Shown here: piece after piece, positions 43,527 to 52,627 of the stretch | Layout: each line of letters starts with the position of its first letter | Position numbering within the stretch: the stretch's first letter is position 1 | Assembly: GCF_018304765.1 (NCBI RefSeq) | Contig: NZ_CP072642.1 | Location: forward strand, 2,509,819-2,573,818 | Reading direction: 5' to 3' | From: Chloracidobacterium sp. N | GTDB lineage: Bacteria; Acidobacteriota; Blastocatellia; Chloracidobacteriales; Chloracidobacteriaceae | Length of the DNA stretch: 64,000 nt | Position numbers and translations under genes: made by a program | Notes under the pieces: generated by a model | What the model was told of the DNA's origin: nothing | The model's input: the letters and a program-made list of their open reading frames with translations, nothing else | Databases searched by the model: none

Positions 43527-45233
43527 ATGACGTCACGCAAGCTACCCCCGGCGATTCATGTCCGTCCACCATCGGGGGCGTCTTTTGAAGTGCCGCTCAG
43601 GAGCGTCCGGCTGACGATTGGGCGGTCGTCACGCAACGACATCTGCCTCAACGACCCCTTCGTGTCACGTCTCCACGCTGAAATCCGGCGTGACGGCGAG
43701 TTTTTTGTTCTCTACGACAGCGGCAGCGCCAACGGCACCTATCACAACGGACAACGCATCGAGTCGAGCGCGGCGCTCCACTTTGGCGATGTCATCCGCA
43801 TTGGCGAAACCGAGCTGCGGGTGGCGGACGGACTGACCACGTCCTCCGGCTCCTACAAAACACCGCCGGCCTTTCGCTTCACTGAAGGTGGACAAAGTGC
43901 GCCGACCGAAATTCTCGCCTTCCCCAAGGGCAAGGATTTTCTCCCGGGGCCGGACCAACTCGTGGCCGTAACCACGCCTCCCATGGCGCCTCCGGCCACC
44001 CAACGGCTGGCGACACCCAACTGGTTGCCGATCTTCAGCAAGGTCGTGGAAACCCTGTCCATGGATCAGTCTCTGGAAGAAACCCTCGACACCATCCTGG
44101 GACTGGCGTTCGAGGCCATTGCCCCGGAGCGTGCGTACCTCCTGCTCCGGGATGAGCACGGACAGCTTCAGCTACAGGCCCACCGCACCACCCAACAGAC
44201 GGCACATCTGGAGGTGATGCTTCCATGGTCCATCCATGCCCATGTGCTGCAGGATGGAAAACCCATTCTGGTCAGTCATGCGCGGCACGAGGGGCCGCAC
44301 GGCGCCGACACCCCGGCCGCCTCGCTCATCGCGGCCCCCCTGCTGGCCGGAAGCGAAGTGCTGGGCATGCTGTATATGGACAGCCCCTTCACGCCAGCCT
44401 ACTTTGGCCAGAATGCCCTCGACCTGCTGACCACGATTGCCCGTGTGGCCGCCATCAAAATCGAAAACACCCGTCTGCTTGAGGCCCGCCTCGAAAAACG
44501 TCGCTTTGAAGAAGAGCTCCAGGTCGCCAGCGAAATTCAGCTCAGCCTGCATCCGACCCGCCCCCCGCAACTGGCCGGCTGGGACATCGCCGGACTCAGC
44601 TTTCCCTGCCGTGAAATCGGCGGGGACTACTACGACTTCATTCCCCGTGGTGACGACAAGCTCCTGCTGGCCGTCGGCGACGTGTCCGGCAAAGGCATGG
44701 GGGCGGCGCTGATGATGTCGAGCGTCCACGCGGCGCTGCGCGCCCAAGCGCAGACGGCGCGGACGCTGGCCGACATCGTCGCGGCCGTCAATGATTACCT
44801 GGTCGAAAATTCCCCCGAAAACAAGTTTCTCACCCTGTTTTGCGCGGAACTCGACCCGGCCACCGGCATCCTCCACTACACCAGCGCCGGTCATGACCCG
44901 GCTCTGCTCGTGCGCGCGGATGGCACCTATACCGAACTTGCGGCCCAGGGGATTCCCCTTGGGATTCTGCCCAACATCGCACCGGCGATTCACCAGGTCA
45001 GTCTGTTGCCCGGCGATGTGCTTGCCATCTACACCGACGGCCTGACCGAAAGCCTGAACGAACAGGGCGAAATTCTGGGACTGGAACGACTTGCCCAAAC
45101 CATCCTCAAACACCGGGGCCTCAGTGCCTCGCGCCTGCGCGATCGGGTGGAGGAAGCCGTGAGCCGCTTTGTCGGACGCGCACCCACGGCGGATGACCTG
45201 ACCCTGCTGCTGCTGCGCCGCCTTCCCGCCTGA
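43527..45233 (+). CDS. FHA-GAF-PP2C (SpoIIE-type) protein phosphatase
   Basis: 568 residues. FHA domain at ~1-100 (IGRSSRNDICL, SRLHAEIR, SGSANGTYHNGQ), GAF domain ~165-330 (ERAYLLLRDEHGQL, ASLIAAPLLAGSEVLGMLYMD), then a linker helix EEELQVASEIQLSLHP and a PP2C/SpoIIE domain with GGDYYDF, VGDVSGKGMGAALMM, and STDGLTE-like YTDGLTES. Metal-binding Asp residues are present. A ligand- or redox-sensing regulator of phosphoproteins, next to the kinase and the FHA reader. Confidence 0.92.
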   Translation: MTSRKLPPAIHVRPPSGASFEVPLRSVRLTIGRSSRNDICLNDPFVSRLHAEIRRDGEFFVLYDSGSANGTYHNGQRIESSAALHFGDVIRIGETELRVADGLTTSSGSYKTPPAFRFTEGGQSAPTEILAFPKGKDFLPGPDQLVAVTTPPMAPPATQRLATPNWLPIFSKVVETLSMDQSLEETLDTILGLAFEAIAPERAYLLLRDEHGQLQLQAHRTTQQTAHLEVMLPWSIHAHVLQDGKPILVSHARHEGPHGADTPAASLIAAPLLAGSEVLGMLYMDSPFTPAYFGQNALDLLTTIARVAAIKIENTRLLEARLEKRRFEEELQVASEIQLSLHPTRPPQLAGWDIAGLSFPCREIGGDYYDFIPRGDDKLLLAVGDVSGKGMGAALMMSSVHAALRAQAQTARTLADIVAAVNDYLVENSPENKFLTLFCAELDPATGILHYTSAGHDPALLVRADGTYTELAAQGIPLGILPNIAPAIHQVSLLPGDVLAIYTDGLTESLNEQGEILGLERLAQTILKHRGLSASRLRDRVEEAVSRFVGRAPTADDLTLLLLRRLPA

Positions 45234-45268
45234 GCCGGTTTCCCACGCCCGTCCACCGGAAGGTTGAC

Positions 45269-45286
45269 CGGGCCGGAACCGGCCCG
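45269..45286. terminator. Bidirectional hairpin between the phosphatase and the hydrolase genes
   Basis: CGGGCCGG-AA-CCGGCCCG, a perfect eight-base palindrome arm pair in the 55-bp gap between convergent genes. No T-run on either side. Confidence 0.5.
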
Positions 45287-45288
45287 AC

Positions 45289-46125
45289 TCACGGGCGGTA
45301 GGCCGGCAGCGATTCCGTCCGAAAGAAGTTCTGGAGCAGCTCGGCGCACTCGTCAGGGTATTCCAGGGTTGGCAGGTGACCGGCCTCACGCACCGTTGCC
45401 GTCTGTCCCCGCTGGATGCAGTCAAACATATCCCGGTGGGTTGTGGGTGAAAGCACATCATCCAACGCCCCCCGCACCAGCAGGATGGGCAGGGGAACCT
45501 GCCGCAGGGCCTCCCAGAACCGCAGGCGGATGACGACATCGCGGATGGATTGCGCCAGTCCATAGGCAGCGCGGGGGTCGGTCGCCGCAAAGTCTTCATA
45601 GAGCTGCGTCCGGTGCGGTTCGGGCACCCGCCGGTAGCGCCACAGCAACAGTTGGCGCACATAGGGCAGGGTGGCGGCTTCCTGCAAAAGCACCCGGGCC
45701 TGGGTCCAGAGCAGGTCTGTCTCGGCCTCCCGGTCGCGGCCCGTCGGGGGAGGAAGACACTCCGTGCCAATCAGGGTCAGCGAGGAAAAGTTTTGCGGGC
45801 GCTCGCGGGCGGCCAGCAGACTGACCACCGCCCCGGTTCCCTGCCCGACGACGTGGGCATCCCAGCCCTGGACATAGCGCAGCACGGCGTGGAGGTCGGC
45901 CACGGCGTCCTCGACCTCAAAGGTCGTGCCGAGGGCGGTGGCCAGCGAGCGCCCGGTGCCCCGTGGGTCGTAGAGCACACACCGATACGACCGAGACAGG
46001 CGCTTGACCAATGGCAGCCACATCTGACACGTTGCGGCCCAGCCATTGACAAAGATGATCGGCAGGCCCCTGTCGCCAATGACCTGCACATACAGTCGGA
46101 CACAATCCGTATCAAGAAAAGGCAT
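45289..46125 (-). CDS. Alpha/beta-hydrolase fold protein
   Basis: 278 residues. IIFVNGWAATCQMW takes the place of the HG motif (NG instead of HG), VLYDPRGTGRSL is the next strand-turn, VVGQGTGAVVSLL is the nucleophile elbow with Gly where Ser is expected (GQGTG), and GALDDVLSP and EAGHLPTLEYPDE hold the acid and His. With no Ser at the elbow the usual triad is incomplete, so it may be a non-hydrolytic member or use a different nucleophile (Thr follows directly). Confidence 0.75.
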   Translation of the reverse strand: MPFLDTDCVRLYVQVIGDRGLPIIFVNGWAATCQMWLPLVKRLSRSYRCVLYDPRGTGRSLATALGTTFEVEDAVADLHAVLRYVQGWDAHVVGQGTGAVVSLLAARERPQNFSSLTLIGTECLPPPTGRDREAETDLLWTQARVLLQEAATLPYVRQLLLWRYRRVPEPHRTQLYEDFAATDPRAAYGLAQSIRDVVIRLRFWEALRQVPLPILLVRGALDDVLSPTTHRDMFDCIQRGQTATVREAGHLPTLEYPDECAELLQNFFRTESLPAYRP

Positions 46126-46208
46126 CGTGGCTGTCGGGTTGGCGTCCGCCGCCAGTTGGAAATGGCTCCTCCCCGGTTGGGGTGCTGTTCAGACAGGAAC
46201 TACATGCA

Positions 46209-47213
46209 ATGTTGGAACGAAAATTTGAGATTCGCATCCCGGCGTCAACGGCCAACCTGGGTCCGGGATTTGACACCATGGGCCTGGCTCTGGGTCTCTA
46301 CCTTCACGTCCGGGGACAAATCCAGCCGGCGGGCCAGCCTTGGCGGCTGTCGGTTGGTGGGCAACATACCGCGGGCATTCCCCTCGATCCGGCAGACAAT
46401 CTCATCTGCCGTGTCGCACGCCATACGGCAGCCGGGGCCTATGTCAATTTACCTTCTCTCGACCTGCACATCAGCAACGACATTCCGCTGGGCAGCGGTC
46501 TGGGAAGCAGCGCCGCCGCCATTATTGCCGGGGTGTCGCTGGTGGAAGCCGTAACGGGGATGGAGTTCGCACAACCGGAACTGCTGCGGCACGCCATGGT
46601 GTTTGAAAACTATACGGATAACCTCGCCCCGGCCCGCTACGGTGGATGGATTACCTCTTGCGGGCGCGCGCACGGCACCCCCATTCTCTTTCATCGCACG
46701 TTCCCTGCCGACATCCATCTGATTATTGTTACGCCGGACTTTGCGCTTCCCACCGAGCAGATGCGGGCCATCCTGCCGGACGCCATCCCCCGCGCCGAAG
46801 CCATTTTCCAGATGCAGCACGTGATGATGTTTGTGGGGGCGCTGGAACATCACCGCTATGAGTTGCTGCGTGAAGCCATGCGCGATCACCTGCACCAGCC
46901 CTACCGTGCGCCGTTCGTGCCCGGACTGGCGGAAATCCTCGAACTCAAACAGGACGGACTCTGGGCAACGGCGCTCAGCGGCGCCGGGCCGTCCGCACTG
47001 GCCCTGGCTTCACATAACCAGGAGCGCATCGCCACGGCCATGCAGCAGTGCTTTGCCGCACATGGCCACCAGTCGGTGGTGTATTACCCGCGGATTGATA
47101 CCATCGGGCGCACGATTCGCTACCTGCGCCCGGACGAAGACCTTCGCGCACCCACATCGGAGGCCCCGCCCCGCTCCCTCCGGGTGGGACAAGCCACAGC
47201 CGACAGGGACTAG
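46209..47213 (+). CDS. thrB: Homoserine kinase
   Basis: 334 residues from the ATG at 46209 (AGGA upstream; the frame is open from a GTG at 46182). GHMP kinase layout: RIPASTANLGPGFDTMGLAL, ATP loop IPLGSGLGSSAAAIIAGVSL, and C-terminal ALSGAGPSALAL. It phosphorylates homoserine in threonine synthesis. A four-base convergent overlap with the STN-domain gene. Confidence 0.93.
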   Translation: MLERKFEIRIPASTANLGPGFDTMGLALGLYLHVRGQIQPAGQPWRLSVGGQHTAGIPLDPADNLICRVARHTAAGAYVNLPSLDLHISNDIPLGSGLGSSAAAIIAGVSLVEAVTGMEFAQPELLRHAMVFENYTDNLAPARYGGWITSCGRAHGTPILFHRTFPADIHLIIVTPDFALPTEQMRAILPDAIPRAEAIFQMQHVMMFVGALEHHRYELLREAMRDHLHQPYRAPFVPGLAEILELKQDGLWATALSGAGPSALALASHNQERIATAMQQCFAAHGHQSVVYYPRIDTIGRTIRYLRPDEDLRAPTSEAPPRSLRVGQATADRD

Positions 47214-48613
47214 GGCAGACGCGCCAGAGCTTCCTGCACCTGGGTGCGCCAGAAGGCATCCGTCTCTTTTTCGGTCAGCTTCAGAACGTTTTCATAGCTG
47301 CGGCGCGCGTCGGCATAGTTCCCCAGAGCGGCCTGGATACGCGCCAGATTCCACTGCACACCGGTTTCCAGGGCCGGGTCTGACAACTGGCGGATGGCAG
47401 TGAGTGCCTCACGCTGGAGTTCCAGCGCCTTTTTCAGGTCGCCGGACTCGCCATAGACCATCCCCATCCAGGCCAGCAGGGCGATTTGCAGACGCGCTGA
47501 CCGGGCTCCGCGCTGGACACTGCGCCCCGCCTCAATGGACTGCTGGGCTTCAGTGCGTCGGCCGAGCGTCCCCGCACAGCGTTCCAGCCAGACCGCATTT
47601 TCAACGACCCCACGCGCCCCGTCATCCAGCTTTGTGTAGGCATCGAAGCCAAGGTCAAAAGCCTGGTAGGCCGTTTCCATGTCCCCCAGCCGGAAGAACA
47701 GCCGCCCGGACAGCGTGACGAGCATCGCATCCAGTTCCCGGTCAATGAGGGAACGACTGCTCAGATTGGTGCGTGCGGTGGCTTGTCTGAAAAAGTCCAG
47801 TCCGGCTGCCGCAGCGCGCCGGGCGGTCTCCGGGGATTTCCCCTCCAGTGCGTCCAGGTAGGCAAGGCTGACCTCAGACAGCACAACGGCCCGCTGGTTG
47901 CCGGCGTTTTGGCCGAAATCACGGGCGCGCTGGAAGGCCTCCCGCGCCCTGGCGGTCTGCCCCAGATCGAGATAGGCCGCGCCGAGCATATAGAGCGCTG
48001 TAGCCTCACGCCCGGCGTATTCAACCTCATCGAAAATACGGGTAGCCCAGGCAAAGCGCACCAGCGCCAACCGCGAGTCATCCGGGTTGGCCAGAAAGAA
48101 ATACCCGATCCCTTCGCGGAAGAGGCGTTCGGCCTCGATGGCACGGGACGCCGGGTTGAGCGTGGTGATGTTGACCGGCACCGGGGGAAGCCCCGCCAGA
48201 AGCTGGCCGAGCTTGCCGGGCCCGGTCGCCACCGGCGTCAACCGGCGGGCAATCACCAGCCGCCCCACCTCTGACCAGGTCGCCTGAAGCTGATGACGGG
48301 CCAGGACGACATCCAGAACCTCGTTCCACGGCTCCTCGTTGACGACCACCGTATCGGCGACCCGCTGCCACTGCTGCGCCTCTGGAAACTCGAAGCGGAG
48401 ACCCGCCTTGGCCAGAATGCCCTGAATGACATCCGGGAGCGAACAGCTCTCACATTTGAAACTAATCCGTGCCCCGACATAGCCGGGGTCGCCATAGCGC
48501 AGCTTCGGCTTGGGGGCCGAGTTGGGATCCGCCGGGGATTGTGCCAGGGAAAGTGTCGTCAGCAGGCAAAGCCAGAGGCCAAGTAAGCGCAGATAAGCCA
48601 TGAGTGAATTCAT
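47210..48613 (-). CDS. Exported STN-domain protein with TPR repeats
   Basis: 467 residues. Signal peptide MNSLMAYLRLLGLWLCLLTT (shortened) cut near SLAQ. Residues ~45-125 form an STN/secretin short domain (ISFKCESCSLPDVIQGILAKAG, VVVNEEPWNEVLDVVLARHQ) as in secretin and TonB receptors, with two Cys close together. The rest is helical repeats of TPR type (YMLGAAYLDLGQTARAREAFQ and later units). No secretin pore domain is present, so it may be an adaptor in the periplasm. Confidence 0.78.
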   Translation of the reverse strand: MNSLMAYLRLLGLWLCLLTTLSLAQSPADPNSAPKPKLRYGDPGYVGARISFKCESCSLPDVIQGILAKAGLRFEFPEAQQWQRVADTVVVNEEPWNEVLDVVLARHQLQATWSEVGRLVIARRLTPVATGPGKLGQLLAGLPPVPVNITTLNPASRAIEAERLFREGIGYFFLANPDDSRLALVRFAWATRIFDEVEYAGREATALYMLGAAYLDLGQTARAREAFQRARDFGQNAGNQRAVVLSEVSLAYLDALEGKSPETARRAAAAGLDFFRQATARTNLSSRSLIDRELDAMLVTLSGRLFFRLGDMETAYQAFDLGFDAYTKLDDGARGVVENAVWLERCAGTLGRRTEAQQSIEAGRSVQRGARSARLQIALLAWMGMVYGESGDLKKALELQREALTAIRQLSDPALETGVQWNLARIQAALGNYADARRSYENVLKLTEKETDAFWRTQVQEALARLP

Positions 48614-48668
48614 GTTTTTTTGTCTCGTGGTGTCTCTTGTCCCGTGTGTGATGGCCGAGGGGGCCCGT

Positions 48669-50000
48669 TCACGAGAAAAGATACATCAGAAGGGCAACGA
48701 GCAGGACCAGGAAGACCACAACCGCCGCCACCACCCAGCGCAGCCAGAGTTGACTGTCGGCTGATGACTGCCCGTAGGTGGCCAGGCTGCTTCCGTCCCA
48801 GGCGGTGCCCGCGGTCGGCGGTGGGGCAGCCGGCAGCGGCGGTGCCAGCGAAGGTGATGGCGACGGCACAGGCGCGGACGGCACAGGCGCGGGAGATGGA
48901 GGCGTGGAGGCTGGACGACGCTCAACCGGGCGTTGTCTCACGGTGGAGGGAGGCGGGACAGGTGAGGCCGCCAGTGGCGGGGCGCCGTTGGAAGGCGTGA
49001 GGGAGGCATCCAGAATTTTCTCGACCAGCGGCGTGACCGGATCAAATGACGGGCTGACCAGCCGCGCCACCCGCGCCAGCTCCTCTGCAAACTCGCGGGC
49101 GCTGGCCGGGCGGTCGGCCTTGGACTTCGCCAGGGCGCTCATCACAAGGTCATCCAGGGCCTTTGGGATTTCGGGATTGAGTTTGCGCAGGCTGGGCGGG
49201 GGTTCATTCGCGTGGAGCAGGGCCACCGCCACCGGTGTTACCGCCGTGAAGGGCACCTGCCCGGTCAGCATCTCGAACAACACAATGCCCAGCGAATAAA
49301 TATCCGAACGGGCGTCCAGTTCCTGCCCGGTGCACTGCTCCGGCGACAGGTAGTGCGGCGAACCGATGATCATCCCCTGACGGGTCAGCGGCGGGCCGCC
49401 CTGCGAGGTATCGGTCACAATCTTGGCAATGCCAAAATCTATGACTTTGACGAAGTAGGACCCGTCGGGCTGGGGCGACAGAAAGATGTTTTCCGGTTTG
49501 ATGTCGCGGTGGATGACGCCGCTGCGATGGGCGGCTTCAAGCGCCCCACACACCTGACGGGCAATGGCAATGGCCGTGGCATAGGGGAGCTTTTTTTCGC
49601 GTTCGAGGACCTTGCGCAGCGATTCCCCCTCGAACAGCTCCATGACGATGTAGTTGATCTGGTCTTCCGTAACGCCAAAGTCTGTCACGGCAATGGCATT
49701 CGAGTGCCGGATGCGGGCCATCGCCTGGGCCTCGCGCTGGAAGCGCGCCACCGAAGTGGCATCGGAAACCAGCGACGGATGCAGCACCTTGATGGCCAGA
49801 TGGGTGTCCATCAGCACGTGCCGCGCGCGATACACCGCCCCCATCCCGCCCTCACCAATCTTGGCTTCGATGCGGTATTTTCCATCGAGCGTCTGACCGA
49901 TGAAAGCGTCCTGTTCGATAGTTTCCAAAGCGCCGCCATCAAACGGACAAAACCGCATCTGGTCATGGAATTCCTTGCCACAGATGACGCAGCGCTTCAT
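48669..50000 (-). CDS. Serine/threonine protein kinase with C-terminal membrane anchor
   Basis: 443 residues from the ATG at 50000; an upstream in-frame extension to 50084 looks non-coding. The first residues CVICGKEFHDQMRFCPFDG form a zinc ribbon; the kinase domain follows: IGEGGMGAVYRARHV, VIHRDIKPENIFL, VIDFGIAKI. A Pro/Ser/Ala-rich linker of ~100 residues leads to one membrane helix at the C-terminus (WVVAAVVVFLVLLVALLMYL). No external sensor domain: the chain ends right after the helix. Confidence 0.93.
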   Translation of the reverse strand: MKRCVICGKEFHDQMRFCPFDGGALETIEQDAFIGQTLDGKYRIEAKIGEGGMGAVYRARHVLMDTHLAIKVLHPSLVSDATSVARFQREAQAMARIRHSNAIAVTDFGVTEDQINYIVMELFEGESLRKVLEREKKLPYATAIAIARQVCGALEAAHRSGVIHRDIKPENIFLSPQPDGSYFVKVIDFGIAKIVTDTSQGGPPLTRQGMIIGSPHYLSPEQCTGQELDARSDIYSLGIVLFEMLTGQVPFTAVTPVAVALLHANEPPPSLRKLNPEIPKALDDLVMSALAKSKADRPASAREFAEELARVARLVSPSFDPVTPLVEKILDASLTPSNGAPPLAASPVPPPSTVRQRPVERRPASTPPSPAPVPSAPVPSPSPSLAPPLPAAPPPTAGTAWDGSSLATYGQSSADSQLWLRWVVAAVVVFLVLLVALLMYLFS

Positions 50001-50173
50001 AACCGTCGTGCCTGGAGCGTGGGAGGGAGGGGCAACGGAACGACCGTTGCGAAACATCAACCGCCGATGTGCAGAACGTGTCAAACTCTACAGAAGCCAT
50101 CTTTCGCTTGTCAAACAGACTCTCGGCGCACCGCACCACCCCACTGGCGGGGGGAACATCATCACCATTAGCA

Positions 50174-50827
50174 ATGTGGCAGTGGATTCGTCAGGCGTGG
50201 GAGCGCAGTGAACAGGCGCTCGACATACTCGCCCAACTTCACCGGGACAACACGCTGGCGCGCCTGGCGGCCGGGGAAATCCGCGTGGATGAGACCCATC
50301 TGAACAAGGCGCTGGCGACGACACCCATGCGCGGCGTGCGGGAGGTCACACTCCAGACCCAGGAGGGAAGCTTTACCATCTCGGCCCGCAGCGAACGGTT
50401 TTTCCTCGCCCGGGTCAGTGTCCCGCTGCGCATCGAGCACGTCACCTTCACGCGCTATCGCCGGCGCATCTATCTCGCGCCAGCCGGCCCGGTGGCCGTC
50501 CAGGGCACACAACTCTGGCAACGGGCCGCCGCCCACCTGCTGACCCTGCTCTTTCACCACGTGCTGGGCGAGGCGCATGCCCTGCGCGAGGCCGGCGACC
50601 CCTCGGCCGGGCTCCACTTCGACGGGCGCGGACTGGAAGTCAACCTCAACCAGATTCCCGAAATGCGGGTGGCGCTCAATCTGGAATACACGCTGGCCGG
50701 ACGGCGACTGCGCCCACTGCATTTTGTTACCGTGGACTCGATTACCCCCGTTCCGGGGCACTTTCTTGTCCGCACCTCGGTCAACTGGACAGAATTGACC
50801 GAGGCGCTCCGGCGTCCGACGGTCTGA
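50174..50827 (+). CDS. Uncharacterised protein
   Basis: 217 residues from the ATG at 50174. No signal peptide or membrane helix. The middle is beta-rich and basic (RGVREVTLQTQEGSFTISARS, VSVPLRIEHVTFTRYRRRIYL), and the end has VDSITPVPGHFLVRTSVNW. I do not recognise a family. It is divergent from the kinase gene 173 bp upstream and followed 29 bp later by the methyltransferase gene. Confidence 0.6.
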   Translation: MWQWIRQAWERSEQALDILAQLHRDNTLARLAAGEIRVDETHLNKALATTPMRGVREVTLQTQEGSFTISARSERFFLARVSVPLRIEHVTFTRYRRRIYLAPAGPVAVQGTQLWQRAAAHLLTLLFHHVLGEAHALREAGDPSAGLHFDGRGLEVNLNQIPEMRVALNLEYTLAGRRLRPLHFVTVDSITPVPGHFLVRTSVNWTELTEALRRPTV

Positions 50828-50856
50828 TATGGTCCACGTCGCAGCCCACCAACCCC

Positions 50857-51726
50857 ATGCTCATTGACACCATCACCAGCCGCAGCAACCCATTTGTCAA
50901 ACGCTTCGTCGCCGCCCGCGAGGGACGTGATCGGCACGTCATCTTCATTGAAGGTGTACGGCTGGTCGAGGAAGCCCTGCGCAGTCACCTCGTCTTTGAA
51001 GCCATCGCGTACAGCCCACGGCTGTGCGACACCCCGCGTGGCGCACAACTGCTCGCCGACCTGCAACCGCAGCCCTGCCGGGGCGCCATGCTGACCGAGG
51101 CCGTCATGGCACATATCAGCGATGTGGAAACGCCGCCGGGCATCGTGGCGCTGGGACGCCGTCCGGTGTCCACCCTGCCGGACAGCACCGCCCACCCGAC
51201 GCCACTGTTCATTCTGGCGGATGGCATCCAGTCCCCCGGCAACCTGGGCGCGCTGATTCGTACCGCCGAAGCCGCCGGCGCGACGGCAGCCCTGGTGACC
51301 GTCGGCACCGTGGACCCCTTCCAGCCCAAAGCCCTGCGGGCCGCCGCCGGCTCAGCCTTCCGGCTGCCCATCATCGCCGGACCCGACGTGGGCGATGAAC
51401 TGCGGAAGCTCCACCGGCAGGGCGTCCGCCTGGTTGCGGCGGACAGCCAGGGCGACACCCCCTATGAGGCTTTCGACTGGTGCCAGCCGGTGCTCATCTG
51501 GCTTGGGTCGGAAGGCCACGGCCTGCGCTCGCTGACCGATGAATGGCAGGCCCAGCTTGCCGCCCGCCTGGTGATTCCCATGGCCGGACCGGTTGAATCC
51601 CTGAATGTTGCCGTGGCCGGCGCCATCCTGCTCTACGAAGCCCGGCGACAACGCCAACCGGCTGCCGGGTCTCCGCCACCTGCCCCTCAGCAACCTCCGG
51701 CCGGAGGGACGACCGATGCGCCGTAA
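50857..51726 (+). CDS. SpoU/TrmH-family RNA 2'-O-methyltransferase
   Basis: 289 residues. SPOUT motifs: GNLGALIRTAEAAGATAAL, WLGSEGHGL and IPMAGPVESLNVAVAGAILLYE. The N-terminal ~90 residues (NPFVKRFVAAREGRDRHVIFIEG) form the substrate-binding domain of the RlmB/TsnR-type group, so 23S rRNA or tRNA ribose methylation is likely; the exact site cannot be told. The last 11 bases overlap the next gene. Confidence 0.88.
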   Translation: MLIDTITSRSNPFVKRFVAAREGRDRHVIFIEGVRLVEEALRSHLVFEAIAYSPRLCDTPRGAQLLADLQPQPCRGAMLTEAVMAHISDVETPPGIVALGRRPVSTLPDSTAHPTPLFILADGIQSPGNLGALIRTAEAAGATAALVTVGTVDPFQPKALRAAAGSAFRLPIIAGPDVGDELRKLHRQGVRLVAADSQGDTPYEAFDWCQPVLIWLGSEGHGLRSLTDEWQAQLAARLVIPMAGPVESLNVAVAGAILLYEARRQRQPAAGSPPPAPQQPPAGGTTDAP

Positions 51727-52627
51727 GCTCATCGTCAATGCCGACGACTTCGGGATGTGTGTCGGCGTCAACACCGGCATTCTCCGCGCCCACCAGACCG
51801 GCATCGTGACGAGTACCACCCTCATGGCCAACGGGCTGGCCTTCGATGACGCCGTGGCGCGTCTCCGTGATGCGCCCCGGCTGGGCGTCGGCATCCATCT
51901 CGTTCTTTTGGGAGGCCAACCGGTTGCTCCGCCGTCTGACGTGCGCAGCCTGCTCGGTCCCGATGGCACCCTTCCCAACGACTTCGGCCTGTTCCTGCGC
52001 CGCCTCCTGCGCCGGGAACTCCGCCCGGCGGAAATCGAAATCGAGTTCCGCGCCCAGGTGGAAAAAGTCCTCGCCGCCGGGCTGCAACCAACCCATCTGG
52101 ACAGCCACAAACACACGCATGCCCACCCACAGGTGCTGGACGTGATGCTCCGGGTCGCCGAAAGCTACGGCATCCGGTCTGTGCGGCAGCCGCACGAGCG
52201 CCTGACATTTGCTCCGCTGGCCGGGCTGCGTCCCGGTCAAACCCTGACCTTCATCAAGCAGAAAGCCAGTACGCTGGCGCTGACCCGCTATGCGGCCGAC
52301 TTCCGGGCGCGGCTGCGGACAGCCAGCGTCCGCACCCCGGATGCCTTCTTCGGCTTTGCCCACACCGGATTGCTCAATCCCGCCCTTATCTGCTATATCC
52401 TTCGCCTTTTGCCCGTCGGGACGAGTGAACTGATGTGTCACCCGTCTGAGATGGATGATACCCTGCGGCACTACCCGACCCGCCTCAAGGCATCGCGCGT
52501 CCGGGAACTCGCCGCCCTGACGGATGCCCGGGTGCGGGCTGAAATCACCCGGCAGAACATTCAGCTCGTGAGTTTTGCCCATCTCGATCACTGTGACGAA
52601 CCGCGTACGACCGACCATGCTCGATGA
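51716..52627 (+). CDS. YdjC/ChbG-family carbohydrate deacetylase
   Basis: 303 residues from the ATG at 51716 (GGAGG upstream). Metal and catalytic residues: IVNADDFGMCVGVN, VGIHLVLLGG and LDSHKHTHAHPQVL. The family deacetylates N-acetyl groups on chito- or other oligosaccharides; related HpnK proteins act in hopanoid pathways. It overlaps both neighbours (SpoU, then GT2), so the three are an operon. Confidence 0.85.
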   Translation: MRRKLIVNADDFGMCVGVNTGILRAHQTGIVTSTTLMANGLAFDDAVARLRDAPRLGVGIHLVLLGGQPVAPPSDVRSLLGPDGTLPNDFGLFLRRLLRRELRPAEIEIEFRAQVEKVLAAGLQPTHLDSHKHTHAHPQVLDVMLRVAESYGIRSVRQPHERLTFAPLAGLRPGQTLTFIKQKASTLALTRYAADFRARLRTASVRTPDAFFGFAHTGLLNPALICYILRLLPVGTSELMCHPSEMDDTLRHYPTRLKASRVRELAALTDARVRAEITRQNIQLVSFAHLDHCDEPRTTDHAR

